Shown: positions 1 to 8,452, counted from the first letter of the stretch. The stretch: 44,213 nt of DNA from an uncultured Bacteroidales bacterium (GCA_902787185.1 CADAFP010000014.1:1-44213); one strand, 5' to 3'. Made by a program: numbers and translations. The notes: generated by a model from the letters alone, not told the origin.

Positions 1-1
1 C

Positions 2-631
2 ATCGAGGAGGTGCGTCAGGAGGCCGAGACGGCGCGTGCCGAGGCCGAGTTGAGCAACCTGCGCAACCAGATGAATCCCCACTTCCTGCTCAACACGCTC
101 AACAACATCTATGCCCTCATCGCCTTTGACCAGGACAAGGCCCAGACGGCGGTGGGAGAACTGAGCAAACTGCTGCAGCATGTGCTCTACGAGAACCAGC
201 AGGACATGGTGCCGTTGTGCAAGGAGGCCGACTTCATGCGCAACTATATCGAACTGATGAAAATCCGCGTGACCGATGGCGTGAAGATTGATGCGAACAT
301 CAATATCCAGCCCAACGACTCCACTCCCATTGCTCCGCTGCTGTTCATCTCCCTCATCGAGAACGCCTTCAAGCACGGTATCTCACCGCAGGGCACCGGC
401 GAAATCAAAATAGACCTTAACCAAGTGGATGGGGAGATCACCTGCGAGATCCACAACACCTGCTATCCTAAGCGCGGCAACGACAAGAGCGGCTCGGGCA
501 TCGGCTTGGAGCAGGTATCTCGACGCCTGGAGCTCATGTACCCCGACCGCTATACTTGGGAGAAGGGCACCACGCCCGACGGCAAGCAGTATTATTCCAT
601 CATCACCATCAAGAAAGAAAAACAATTATGA
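2..631 (+). CDS. LytS/YehU-type sensor histidine kinase, C-terminal part (5' truncated)
   Basis: The reading frame is open to the left edge, so the N-terminal sensor and membrane part lies outside the window. What remains is a coiled-coil linker, the His_kinase-family H box (QMNPHFLLNTLN, whose His is the expected phosphorylation site) and an ATPase half with the N-box IENAFKHGI and a glycine-rich GSGIGLEQV motif. The order is that of LytS/YehU kinases, which phosphorylate LytTR-type response regulators. The stop codon overlaps the start of the next gene by four bases (ATGA at 628-631), so the two are translationally coupled and almost certainly a cognate pair. The signal sensed cannot be inferred because the sensor region is missing. 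Confidence 0.93.
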   Translation: MEEVRQEAETARAEAELSNLRNQMNPHFLLNTLNNIYALIAFDQDKAQTAVGELSKLLQHVLYENQQDMVPLCKEADFMRNYIELMKIRVTDGVKIDANINIQPNDSTPIAPLLFISLIENAFKHGISPQGTGEIKIDLNQVDGEITCEIHNTCYPKRGNDKSGSGIGLEQVSRRLELMYPDRYTWEKGTTPDGKQYYSIITIKKEKQL

Positions 632-1350
632 TTATCAAGTGTGCCATCGTTGATGACGAGCCGTTGGCAGTGGAACTGCTTGCGAGCTACGTGAAGAAGA
701 TACCGTTCCTGGAACTGTGCGGCAAGTACACCAATGCCACCGATGCCCTGCACGGCATCGGCGAGACTCCCGTGGACCTGCTCTTCCTCGACATACAGAT
801 GCCAGAGCTCAACGGACTGGAACTGAGCCGCATGGTGCCCGAGACCACACGCATCGTGTTCACCACGGCCTTCAACCAGTATGCCATTGACGGTTTCCGT
901 GTCAATGCCCTCGACTACCTGTTAAAGCCCATCAGCTATGCCGAGTTTATGGAGGCTTGCAACAAGGCGCTGCAATGGTTCCAGCTCGTGCAGCAAAATG
1001 AGCAGCAACCCACCGCCAAAGCCGAAGAAGAGCCCACCAGCATCTTTGTCAAGAGTGAGTACAAGCTGCTGCAGATTAACCTTGACGACATCCGCTACAT
1101 CGAGGGACTGAAGGACTATGTGAAAATCTATACCGAGCAGTCGCCTCATCCCATCCTGTCGCTGATGAACATGAAGGCCATCGAGCAGATGCTGCCCGCC
1201 TCACGCTTTATCAGGGTTCACCGCTCCTTCATCGTTCAGAAGAGCAAAATCCGCGAGATTGAGCGCAACCGCATCGTCTTTGGCGACGTGTATATCCCCA
1301 TCGGCGACAGCTACAAGCAGGCCTTCCAGGACTTCATCAATTCCAAGTGA
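628..1350 (+). CDS. LytTR-family response regulator
   Basis: A 240-residue protein with an N-terminal receiver domain (acidic D9/D10, phospho-acceptor D55 in FLDIQMPELNG, T79/T80, K100 in YLLKP) and a C-terminal LytTR DNA-binding domain from about residue 135 to 235 (IRYIEGLKDYVKIY, SRFIRVHRSFIV). The start chosen is the ATG at 628, which overlaps the kinase stop and gives the usual MIIKCAIVDDE opening; a longer frame exists upstream but has no receiver-like sequence. It should be a transcription factor activated by the upstream kinase. Its targets are not shown by the sequence; no repeated LytTR-type operator was recognised nearby. Confidence 0.95.
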   Translation: MIIKCAIVDDEPLAVELLASYVKKIPFLELCGKYTNATDALHGIGETPVDLLFLDIQMPELNGLELSRMVPETTRIVFTTAFNQYAIDGFRVNALDYLLKPISYAEFMEACNKALQWFQLVQQNEQQPTAKAEEEPTSIFVKSEYKLLQINLDDIRYIEGLKDYVKIYTEQSPHPILSLMNMKAIEQMLPASRFIRVHRSFIVQKSKIREIERNRIVFGDVYIPIGDSYKQAFQDFINSK

Positions 1351-1436
1351 GAAATGGTGCTCAGCCACGATTCAAGGCTGTCCTCATTCCCCAACGATTG
1401 ATGCAATTGGCATGATTAAGAATTATTAAAGGCTTA

Positions 1437-1470
1437 TTGTTAAATGTTTTAGGTAAAAAGCCTATATTTG
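1437..1470 (+). promoter_or_regulatory. Predicted Bacteroidetes-type promoter for the 1527 gene
   Basis: TATATTTG at 1463-1470 matches the TAnnTTTG -7 box. A TTG at 1437-1439 could serve as the -33 element, but the 23-base spacing is a little long. It lies about 55 bases upstream of the start codon. Confidence 0.5.
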
Positions 1471-1526
1471 CAGTTGATTAATTATCAACCGTTCCCCTCG
1501 CGGGACATAAATTCTGTGAAAAGATT

Positions 1527-1883
1527 ATGAAGACCTTATTGGCTGTATTAATTATTGTGGCGCTGATCATGTTCTTCACGCGCCCCTCTATCGAGAAGCA
1601 CAAGGCCGCTATCACCGACGAGATTGTCAAGGCCGCGCAACTGGGAGGTCTGGACAGCACTGCCATTGTGTGCTGGGACTTTGAGGGCAAGAATGCCGAA
1701 CTGGTCAATCAAGCCAAAAATAATCCCGATGCGGCCCGTAAAGCCGTTGCCGAGGAGGTGGGCAAATCATTGACCGTAAAAGACTTCTGGCTATGCAACG
1801 TGGGTACTGTCACCCTCAACGGGAAATCCCAAAATGTGTCGTTTGGCGCATTTGGGCACGTTTTTTGCACTGGTACCAAATAG
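1527..1883 (+). CDS. Small DUF4359-like envelope protein
   Basis: A 118-residue protein with a single hydrophobic N-terminal segment (residues 3-17, LLAVLIIVALIMFFT) that acts as a signal anchor or uncleaved signal. The rest is soluble and ends in VSFGAFGHVF, resembling the conserved end of DUF4359 proteins (recognised from memory, not searched). Function is unknown. The same layout (hydrophobic segment, RP/KR-xxHxAAI, then CxVGxxxx...VSxGxFGHVF) recurs in the C-terminal half of the next gene, so the two are paralogues. The gap to that gene is 50 bases with no clear second promoter, suggesting co-transcription. Confidence 0.75.
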   Translation: MKTLLAVLIIVALIMFFTRPSIEKHKAAITDEIVKAAQLGGLDSTAIVCWDFEGKNAELVNQAKNNPDAARKAVAEEVGKSLTVKDFWLCNVGTVTLNGKSQNVSFGAFGHVFCTGTK

Positions 1884-1933
1884 CCATTAGGTTTTTATGT
1901 TTTAGAAGTTAGACTATTAATGCAACATTGATT

Positions 1934-2869
1934 ATGGAATTTCATCTCATTGTTAACGGAAAACAGGAAGGTCCGTTTACCGTCGAGGAATTGTCGCAGC
2001 GGGGCATTACCCCCGAGAGCGAGGTGTGGGCCGAGGGTATGGCCGACTGGGCTCAGGCTGGTGATGTGCCCGAACTGACCGCTGTGCTGCAGCGTGCCGA
2101 GTTTGAGGCTGCACAACAGGCCGCACGAGCCGCTGAGGCCCGTCCCACGATGGGCCAGCCCTATGAGCCATCAACCCCACCGAGTTATGTGCCGCCTCAA
2201 GTGCCGCCACGTGTGCCCGTGCAAGACGAGCCTCCCAAGAAGAGCGGTTGCACCCCCTGGCTGGTCGCCGCGCTGATACTGGCGATACTTTTTGGCACGA
2301 TGGTGTTCACTTGCCCCAAGCGCGCCGACCATGAAGCTGCCATCCAAGAGGTCACTAAGGCTTGGGTGGGCGACAAGGTTGACGAGAACCTGGGTGCTAT
2401 CACCGGCGTGGGTGGCGTCTTTGGCGACTTAATCAACAAGGCGTTGAAGCAACTCACAGGTATCGGTACCGACAAGGTCATCTCCAAGTATCTTGACGTG
2501 AAGAACTATGTTGTCTGCTCGGTAGGCCGTATGGCCATCGGTGACAACGAGGAGAAGATGGTTTCGCTGGGCGTTTTCGGCCATGTGTTCACCTTTGGCA
2601 AGGAGGATATCGAGAAGGCCTGGACACGCGCCATGGACGACTATGAGGCCAACCATCACGTGACACCGCCGCCAACCCCCGCTCCCCAGGACGAGGAGAG
2701 TGAAGAGCAGGACGAGGAGGTGCTGCCTGACCCCAGGGTGTTGCCCGACAGTGTCATGGGCATCGAGATTCCCGAGGGCATGGACAGCATGGTCAACCAG
2801 ATGGCCAACGAGGCCATCCGCATGGCCAAGGAATGGGCCAAGCAGCAGATTGACAACCTCGGCAAGTAA
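1934..2869 (+). CDS. GYF_2-domain / DUF4359-like membrane protein
   Basis: A 311-residue protein. Residues 1-50 look like a GYF_2 (DUF4339) domain (NGKQEGPFTVEELSQRG, W-A-E-G-M-x-D-W). A proline-rich linker of about 50 residues follows, then a transmembrane segment near 115-130 (WLVAALILAILFGTMVF). The outer part resembles the preceding gene and ends its core with VSLGVFGHVF. The tail is acidic (EESEEQDEE). GYF_2 domains are thought to mediate cytoplasmic protein contacts, so an anchor with a cytoplasmic binding domain and an extracytoplasmic DUF4359-like domain is a reasonable inference. The ATG at 1934 is preferred to a TTG two codons earlier. Function unknown. Confidence 0.8.
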   Translation: MEFHLIVNGKQEGPFTVEELSQRGITPESEVWAEGMADWAQAGDVPELTAVLQRAEFEAAQQAARAAEARPTMGQPYEPSTPPSYVPPQVPPRVPVQDEPPKKSGCTPWLVAALILAILFGTMVFTCPKRADHEAAIQEVTKAWVGDKVDENLGAITGVGGVFGDLINKALKQLTGIGTDKVISKYLDVKNYVVCSVGRMAIGDNEEKMVSLGVFGHVFTFGKEDIEKAWTRAMDDYEANHHVTPPPTPAPQDEESEEQDEEVLPDPRVLPDSVMGIEIPEGMDSMVNQMANEAIRMAKEWAKQQIDNLGK

Positions 2870-2889
2870 CCACTGCTTCAACCAAGATT

Positions 2890-3045
2890 AAGGCGGTGTG
2901 TCATCATTTTGACATGGTAACATAGCCGTGCTAACGCACGGGAAATTAAACAAATTAATAAATTAATATTTCTGATAATAATTTGCTTAAATTCCTGACC
3001 AACGGGCGGTTATGTTAAAATTGTTGAATGATGACACACCGCCTT
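2890..3045. repeat. 156-bp nested palindromic element between convergent genes
   Basis: Perfect 19-bp inverted arms at 2890-2908 and 3027-3045 (core GGCGGTGTGTCATCATT). Inside, separated by a symmetric 9/9-base internal loop, is a second pair TAACATA (2918-2924) and TATGTTA (3011-3017), and near the left side a perfect hairpin CCGTGC-TAAC-GCACGG at 2926-2941. The right arm is followed by a T run (3044-3049). It could be a two-way terminator for the genes ending at 2869 and 3103, or a MITE-like insertion; no clean target duplication was seen. Confidence 0.7.
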
Positions 3046-3102
3046 TTTTATCGAGAAATCCACAAATGGCCGAAAAGGGTGGCGATAGTTTGGTACCCAC
3101 GG

Positions 3103-4821
3103 TTATTTGATGAATCGGTTCACGTAGTCGTCGAGGTCGGCGACATGGAGTTTCTTGGCAATCTGCATTTTCTTGTTATAGACGGTGCCGATGCTCTTGT
3201 AGCCCATCGTCACCATCACCACCGTGCGCGAGAATCCGCAGCAATAGAGCGCAAGCAGGTTGAGTTCGCTGTCATTGAGCGTGCCGCCAGCCTCTTCCTG
3301 CGCCTTGACAAGCACATTGTCATGCAGGTCGTTGACCAGTAACTGCAGGTTGGACCAGTAGTTGCGGTCGTCACCCGTGCCGCCCAATGTCATCACTTCC
3401 TTGAACTTCTCGGCAAACTTGTCGCCTTCATATTGATAGGACCACGTCATGAGTTGATGCACGGCATCAATCTGTTGGTTGATGATGGCACGCAGTTCAT
3501 CAGTTTGGGCTTTCTTGCCCTCACCATCTTGCTGAACCTGCTCGCGAGAGTCAAGGCGAGCCTGCATCTGTTTGAGGCTCCTGAGCGAGCCGTCAAGGTC
3601 GGCCTTTAGCATCTCGACCTCGTGCTGCCTCATCTTTAACTGGTTGCGATACCTCCACACCAGGAAGGCCAGCCCCAGCAAGCCCAATGCCAGCAAGGCT
3701 GCAAGGAGCAAAGAGCCCCTCAATTGGGATTCATTCTTGACCTGGTTCAACTCCGCCAGTTGGACGTCATACTTCTTCTCCACTTCCAGCAGGCGATGGT
3801 TAAGTCCATTGATGGCAATGGAATCGGCCATGGCGTGCGCTAACTGGATATAGTCTTTTGATTTCCCTTCATTCTTCCAATACCGGTGCTCCAGTTCAGA
3901 CATGAGTTGGAGATAAAGGATACTATCCCTTGCGCTTTCGGGATGAGGTGCCTGCTTTAAATAATATAACGCCGAGTCGGGCTTTCCTAAAGACAAGTAG
4001 GCTGAAGCCAGCCGATAATGTGCCCGCGGATGGTCGATGATGGCAGGATTGGCAGCAATGGCCTGCAGGGCATACTGCTTGCTTAGCAAGTAATTCTGTT
4101 CTCGCACCAGATAGTATTCCGACAGGAGATAACGATTGGCAAAAAGGTGATACTCGTCACCCAGTTTTTGAGCCAAATCGATAGATTCCCTCATGTAGAT
4201 GACCGCCGAGTCATGCTTCTCATCAATATTGCGGTAAATGCCGCCGATGCTGGTGAGGCACACCAGTTCATAATGACGGTCGTTGAGGGCCTTGAAAAGG
4301 GGCAATGCTTCCTTGTATTTTTGCAGGGCGATGGTGTTGGTCCCCACGACCTGAGACTGGTAGAGCGTTCCCAACCTTAGTTTGGCGTAGGCTATCATTG
4401 AACTATCGGTGGATAGCGGCAACACTTCGGCATGATGATAACTATTCACCGCCTGATCAAGGTTGCCCATGTCTTCATTGACGCATCCTTGGGCAATCAG
4501 TGCTTTCAGATATTTCAAGCCATCACCCGAATTCTTGTAAAAGTTAACGGCTTCGTTAATTGCCGAGTCGCTGGTGCAGGGGATGTAGTTCTTGTACATC
4601 GCCATCGACAACAGCACAGCATGATAGGCTCGCTCCTCCTTGCTGAATTGCTTAGGATTCATCTGACGCAGCAAGGGCAAAGCCTCTTTTTCCTGCTGAT
4701 GATAGACCATCGAATCGATGCGGACGAGTTCTTGCATGTGGGCACTATTGTGGTGGCATCCCGTCGTCAAGAGGAAAAAGACGGCGGCAAGAGCAATGGG
4801 GAGATTCTTGAAATGTATCAT
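3103..4821 (-). CDS. TPR lipoprotein/membrane regulator with LuxR-like C-terminal helix-turn-helix
   Basis: A protein of about 572 residues. The start at 4821 (MIHFKNLPIALAAVFFLLTTGC) gives a lipoprotein-like signal ending in Cys; a longer frame to 4863 needs a GTG start. Residues about 40-360 are TPR-like helical repeats. A transmembrane segment (LLLAALLALGLLGLAFLVW) sits near 385, followed by a coiled coil. The last 90 residues (LNDSELNLLALYCCGFS...GTVYNKKMQIAKKL) resemble the LuxR/GerE type of helix-turn-helix. This architecture is common in Bacteroidetes as a one-piece membrane-bound regulator. It is divergent from the BspA-like gene at 5079, a plausible target. A TAATTTTG -7-like box on the minus strand lies at 4886-4893. 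The ligand is unknown. Confidence 0.75.
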   Translation of the reverse strand: MIHFKNLPIALAAVFFLLTTGCHHNSAHMQELVRIDSMVYHQQEKEALPLLRQMNPKQFSKEERAYHAVLLSMAMYKNYIPCTSDSAINEAVNFYKNSGDGLKYLKALIAQGCVNEDMGNLDQAVNSYHHAEVLPLSTDSSMIAYAKLRLGTLYQSQVVGTNTIALQKYKEALPLFKALNDRHYELVCLTSIGGIYRNIDEKHDSAVIYMRESIDLAQKLGDEYHLFANRYLLSEYYLVREQNYLLSKQYALQAIAANPAIIDHPRAHYRLASAYLSLGKPDSALYYLKQAPHPESARDSILYLQLMSELEHRYWKNEGKSKDYIQLAHAMADSIAINGLNHRLLEVEKKYDVQLAELNQVKNESQLRGSLLLAALLALGLLGLAFLVWRYRNQLKMRQHEVEMLKADLDGSLRSLKQMQARLDSREQVQQDGEGKKAQTDELRAIINQQIDAVHQLMTWSYQYEGDKFAEKFKEVMTLGGTGDDRNYWSNLQLLVNDLHDNVLVKAQEEAGGTLNDSELNLLALYCCGFSRTVVMVTMGYKSIGTVYNKKMQIAKKLHVADLDDYVNRFIK

Positions 4822-4999
4822 TCGATAAAGGTTTTTACGTCCAGTTTTCAGGCCATTCACCACGATAAGCGGCGAAATGTTGATGCAAAATTAACACTTT
4901 GCGGTCAAAGTTTTACCGCAATGAGTCCCAAATGAGATTTTTATTTTTTAAATAGCTGATTTACAATATTTTGTATTTTGAAGAATGAGGTCTGAATGT

Positions 5000-5032
5000 T
5001 GCCTTTTTTTGAGAAATTATATCTACCTTTGC
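5000..5032 (+). promoter_or_regulatory. Predicted promoter for the BspA-like gene
   Basis: TACCTTTG at 5025-5032 matches the -7 box; a TTG lies at 5000-5002, 22 bases upstream. It is about 45 bases from the ATG at 5079. Confidence 0.6.
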
Positions 5033-5078
5033 AAGTGAATCACTATTGCAATCAATGAACCTAAAACGAGATATCATT

Positions 5079-7526
5079 ATGAACGCTACAAAGAAACTGA
5101 TGACATTGCTGCTGGCACTCATGCTGCCAGTTATCGTTGTTGCCATTCCACAGGACTACGACAACTATGAATTTACTGTGGATGGCATCTATTATAAAAT
5201 CGTAAACGACACAGCTGTTGTTACTTTCAAAGGCTATTATAGTTCTACTTATTGGGGTGGTTACTCAGGTGATGTGATTATTCCCACCACCGTTATTTAT
5301 GAAGGCATGACCTATCCAGTCACAATCATTGACCACGATGCGTTTGCTCATTGTACTGGCCTTACAAGTATTACCATTCCTGAATCTATCACCAAAATCG
5401 GGAGTGGTGCGTTCTATGATTGCGGAGGGTTGACCCGCGTCAACATTACAGATATTGAAGCATGGTGCAAGATTGATATGTGTTGTCTTAATCCACTTGT
5501 TTATGCCCATCATCTCTATCTGAATGGTACTGAAGTGACCGATTTAATCATTCCTGAGTCCATTACCAAGATCGGAAACTATGCATTCGAGGGCTGTAGT
5601 GGCCTTACAAGCGTGACAATTCCCAATACTGTTACGTCTATCGGTGACAATGCGTTTGAAGACTGCTCGGGATTGACGAGCATCATTATTCCCAACTCAG
5701 TCACTGAGATAGGAAAGGTCGCCTTTGAAGACTGTATAGCCCTTACACGCGTGACTCTCGGTAATTCGGTTACGATTATCAACTCATCTGCCTTTTCGGG
5801 CTGTGCCGGCATTACGAGCATCAAGATTCCCAAAACAGTCACGACCATCGGTGGTAATGCGTTCAATGGTTGCATTGGGCTGAAGAGTATTGTTATTCCT
5901 GACTTAGTTACTGAAATCGGCGGCATGTCTTTTTATAATTGCACGGGCTTAATGAACGTGAGCATCGGCAAATCGGTCACGAGCATCGGTAAAGATGCTT
6001 TCAAGAATACAACATCAATTGAGAAGGTCACTTGCAAGGCAACAACACCTCCTTCTTGGTATAACACGGATATGTTCACAGCCAATGTCTATAACCATGC
6101 ACCCTTATATGTGCCTAAAGACTCCGAACGAGCCTATAAAACCAGCGAATGGGGACGGTTTTCCACCATCATTGGCGTCGATTGGGAGCAAGGCATGGGT
6201 GCTGATGTAGTGGTTGACGACATCTATTATGTCTTGGATGAGGAGAATGCCACGGCCACGGTCACCAATTATTCCAATGGACCGAGTCAAACGGCAGGCA
6301 CAGAATACAGTGGTGATATTATCATACCTGAGACTGTCACCATCGAGTCGGGTAAAACTTATACCGTTACCGCCATTGGCGATTATGCGTTTTTGGAATG
6401 TACACTTCTTAACAGCATTACCATGCCCAATAGTATCACTGGCATTGGGCGGCGAGCCTTTATGGGTTGTGCAGAACTGGAATCTGCAGAATTGCCTAAA
6501 TTGCTGACTACCATCGGGGAAAGGGCATTTGAGGGTTGCATCAAATTGATGTCATTTGATTTCCCCAACTCACTCAAGTCTATCGGTGAAAGTGCCTTTT
6601 CGCGCACGGGCTGGTATGACTTACAGCCCGAAGGCCTTGTCTATGCCGGCACGGTAGCCTATCACTACAAGGGAAGGATTCCTGAAGACACTCACCTGCT
6701 CATCCCGGAAGGGACCACCAGCATTGCTGATGCGGCATTTTATGCCGACGAGAAGTATTATATAGATATTGACAATTATGAGGGATTGCTCAGCGTCGTT
6801 ATTCCCAATTCAGTGAAGTATATCGGCAACTATGTTTTCCTTGACGACTGCGTCAATCTGCAAAAAGTGTCCATCGGTAGCGGGGTTGAAGACATGGGAA
6901 ATTGCGCTTTTGCCTGGATACCTAATTTGACCGATGTCACCATCAGTGAGGGCGTAAAACTGATAGGAAAACAAATGTTCTCGGGCTGCCCTAATCTAAA
7001 AACGATAACAGTCCCCAATTCCGTTGAGGTCATCAAGTATAGGGCTTTTGCCGCCGAGGTGGATGAGGAGTTTGGATATATTGAGGAACCCGCTTGCATC
7101 TCACTCACCGATGTCACCATTGGCAGTGGTGTCAAGACCATCGAGGCGTTTGCCTTCTCGGGCTGCACTGCCTTGACAAAAATCACTTGTCTGGCAACCA
7201 CGCCACCAGCAATAGCCGACAAGAACTGTTTTGATGATGAATGTTACGGAAAAGCGACTCTATATGTCCCGTCCGAGGCTGTGGATGAATATGAGAATGC
7301 ACCGATTTGGAAAGAATTCTTCAATATCAAGCCTATATCGAATCCGTCAGGTGACATGAATGGCGACGGCGTTGTTAACATCTCGGATGTCAACAACGTG
7401 ATTGATGTCGTCATCATGGGCGGCAACGCAGGTCACACCCGTGTGCCCAGAGAAGACATGAACGGTGATGGCGTGGTCAACATCTCGGACGTTAACGCCA
7501 TCCTTCACATCATCCTGAACAATTAG
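5079..7526 (+). CDS. BspA-like leucine-rich repeat protein with C-terminal dockerin-like repeats
   Basis: An 815-residue secreted protein. The ATG at 5079 opens a clear signal peptide (ATKKLMTLLLALMLPVIVVA). Two blocks of LRR_5/BspA repeats of about 23 residues (pattern SVTIPNTVTSIGDNAFEDCSGL) cover residues about 50-290 and 400-710, each introduced by a VDGIYY / VDDIYYVL segment. The last 60 residues hold two copies of DMNGDGVVNISDVN, the Ca-binding loop pattern of type I dockerins, rather than a T9SS sorting tail. BspA-like proteins bind host matrix or other surfaces; the dockerin-like end suggests calcium-dependent docking or folding. It is divergent from the TPR regulator. Partner cohesin: none in the window. 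Confidence 0.88.
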   Translation: MNATKKLMTLLLALMLPVIVVAIPQDYDNYEFTVDGIYYKIVNDTAVVTFKGYYSSTYWGGYSGDVIIPTTVIYEGMTYPVTIIDHDAFAHCTGLTSITIPESITKIGSGAFYDCGGLTRVNITDIEAWCKIDMCCLNPLVYAHHLYLNGTEVTDLIIPESITKIGNYAFEGCSGLTSVTIPNTVTSIGDNAFEDCSGLTSIIIPNSVTEIGKVAFEDCIALTRVTLGNSVTIINSSAFSGCAGITSIKIPKTVTTIGGNAFNGCIGLKSIVIPDLVTEIGGMSFYNCTGLMNVSIGKSVTSIGKDAFKNTTSIEKVTCKATTPPSWYNTDMFTANVYNHAPLYVPKDSERAYKTSEWGRFSTIIGVDWEQGMGADVVVDDIYYVLDEENATATVTNYSNGPSQTAGTEYSGDIIIPETVTIESGKTYTVTAIGDYAFLECTLLNSITMPNSITGIGRRAFMGCAELESAELPKLLTTIGERAFEGCIKLMSFDFPNSLKSIGESAFSRTGWYDLQPEGLVYAGTVAYHYKGRIPEDTHLLIPEGTTSIADAAFYADEKYYIDIDNYEGLLSVVIPNSVKYIGNYVFLDDCVNLQKVSIGSGVEDMGNCAFAWIPNLTDVTISEGVKLIGKQMFSGCPNLKTITVPNSVEVIKYRAFAAEVDEEFGYIEEPACISLTDVTIGSGVKTIEAFAFSGCTALTKITCLATTPPAIADKNCFDDECYGKATLYVPSEAVDEYENAPIWKEFFNIKPISNPSGDMNGDGVVNISDVNNVIDVVIMGGNAGHTRVPREDMNGDGVVNISDVNAILHIILNN

Positions 7527-7559
7527 TATCTGCCGAAGAAATGATTTTAATGAGGGGGA

Positions 7560-8228
7560 TTATAGGCCGCACATTTTCATCAGTAAGATGAACAGCAGGA
7601 AATAGAATGCCCACGACATGCATCCCATGCCGCGAGGGCGAGGCAACCCCCTGGGTGGCAGCCCACCCATAGGCACTCCTTGTTGGGTGGTGCGTTCATA
7701 ATAGGCCTGGTGGGGGATGAGGATTTGACGTGGGCCTCCGTTGTTGTATGGGCCGATGATGCCCCCTGCCTCGAGTTGGCGGATGAGTTCGGCGGCGCGC
7801 TCGTCGGTGATGTGGAAGCGGTCGCGCAGCATCATCGGCGTGATGGAATTGCAGGTCATCAGGTATTTCACCGCCTCGTTGTAGAGCGGGTCGCTGTTGG
7901 GCACGGGGGGCGGCAACACGGTGACCTCCTCGGCGTCGATGGTGTCAGCGGGGTCGGAACTCGGTGTGGTGGCGTCAAAGCTGGTGCCACAGTTGGGGCA
8001 GAAGTGGGCGCCTGTGCTTGCTTCATGGCCGCAGGTGGGGCAGTTGATGGTCTGCGATGGTGATACAGTGGTGTCCAATTCCAAATCCTCGTTGGGAATA
8101 TAGGCAAAATCCCCGACGATTTGAAGCTGGCTCAAGCATTGCGGGCAGATGACCTTGTAACCGCTGTTGATGAGCACCTCGGTGCTCAATTCCATCTTTT
8201 TGCCACATTTGGGACAGGTGTATTTCAT
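7560..8228 (-). CDS. Double zinc-ribbon protein with FtsK-gamma-like winged helix and C-terminal membrane anchor
   Basis: A 222-residue protein starting at the ATG at 8228 (a TTG lies two codons upstream). Cys pairs C5/C8 and C28/C31 form one zinc ribbon, C63/C66 and C77/C80 another. Residues 113-172 (DPLYNEAVKYL...RFHITDERAAELIRQLEAGGIIGPY) closely resemble the gamma domain of FtsK translocases, which binds DNA as a winged helix. After a Gly/Pro/Arg-rich linker, a hydrophobic segment (AFYFLLFILLMKMC) ends the protein. No motor domain is present. I infer a membrane-tethered, possibly DNA-binding protein; its role is unknown. Its promoter matches the Bacteroidetes consensus very well. Confidence 0.8.
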   Translation of the reverse strand: MKYTCPKCGKKMELSTEVLINSGYKVICPQCLSQLQIVGDFAYIPNEDLELDTTVSPSQTINCPTCGHEASTGAHFCPNCGTSFDATTPSSDPADTIDAEEVTVLPPPVPNSDPLYNEAVKYLMTCNSITPMMLRDRFHITDERAAELIRQLEAGGIIGPYNNGGPRQILIPHQAYYERTTQQGVPMGGLPPRGLPRPRGMGCMSWAFYFLLFILLMKMCGL

Positions 8229-8251
8229 AATCAATTGCTTTTTTCAGTTTG

Positions 8252-8282
8252 CAAATATAGCGAAAATCACGCAATAAACAAA
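8252..8282 (-). promoter_or_regulatory. Consensus promoter for the zinc-ribbon gene
   Basis: On the minus strand TTTG (8279-8282), 19 bases, then TATATTTG (8252-8259): an exact match to the TTTG-N19-TAnnTTTG form, about 24 bases from the start codon. Confidence 0.8.
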
Positions 8283-8326
8283 GGGAACGATATAGCAATT
8301 GGCCCCTTGTTTTTTTTCAACGCTAA

Positions 8327-8386
8327 TTTCGCGAATTACACGAGTGAAAATTAAAAATCCGAATTAGCCCCGCAGGGTTTGGCCAA
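8327..8386. repeat. Copy of a short intergenic repeat shared with 29797-29886
   Basis: Contains GCGAATTACACGA (8331-8343) and ATTAGCCCCGCAGGGTT (8363-8379). The 17-base segment recurs exactly at 29859-29875 and both are followed within a few bases by GGCCAA. The GCGAATTACACGA half is present there in inverted orientation. The rest of the 8229-8452 gap is AT-rich and shows nothing else. Confidence 0.65.
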
Positions 8387-8452
8387 CATTAATATCATTA
8401 CCAAAACAAATGCTGCAAGAATGATGCCATGATGGCATGACGTGGCAGGGTG

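Noticed and set aside
2890-3045. Insertion sequence
   Set aside because: Terminal inverted repeats exist but there is no transposase frame and no clear target duplication, so only a non-autonomous element or terminator is supportable.
5300-7250. Regular DNA repeats of about 69 bases
   Set aside because: These are codons for the 23-residue BspA-like leucine-rich repeats and need no separate explanation.
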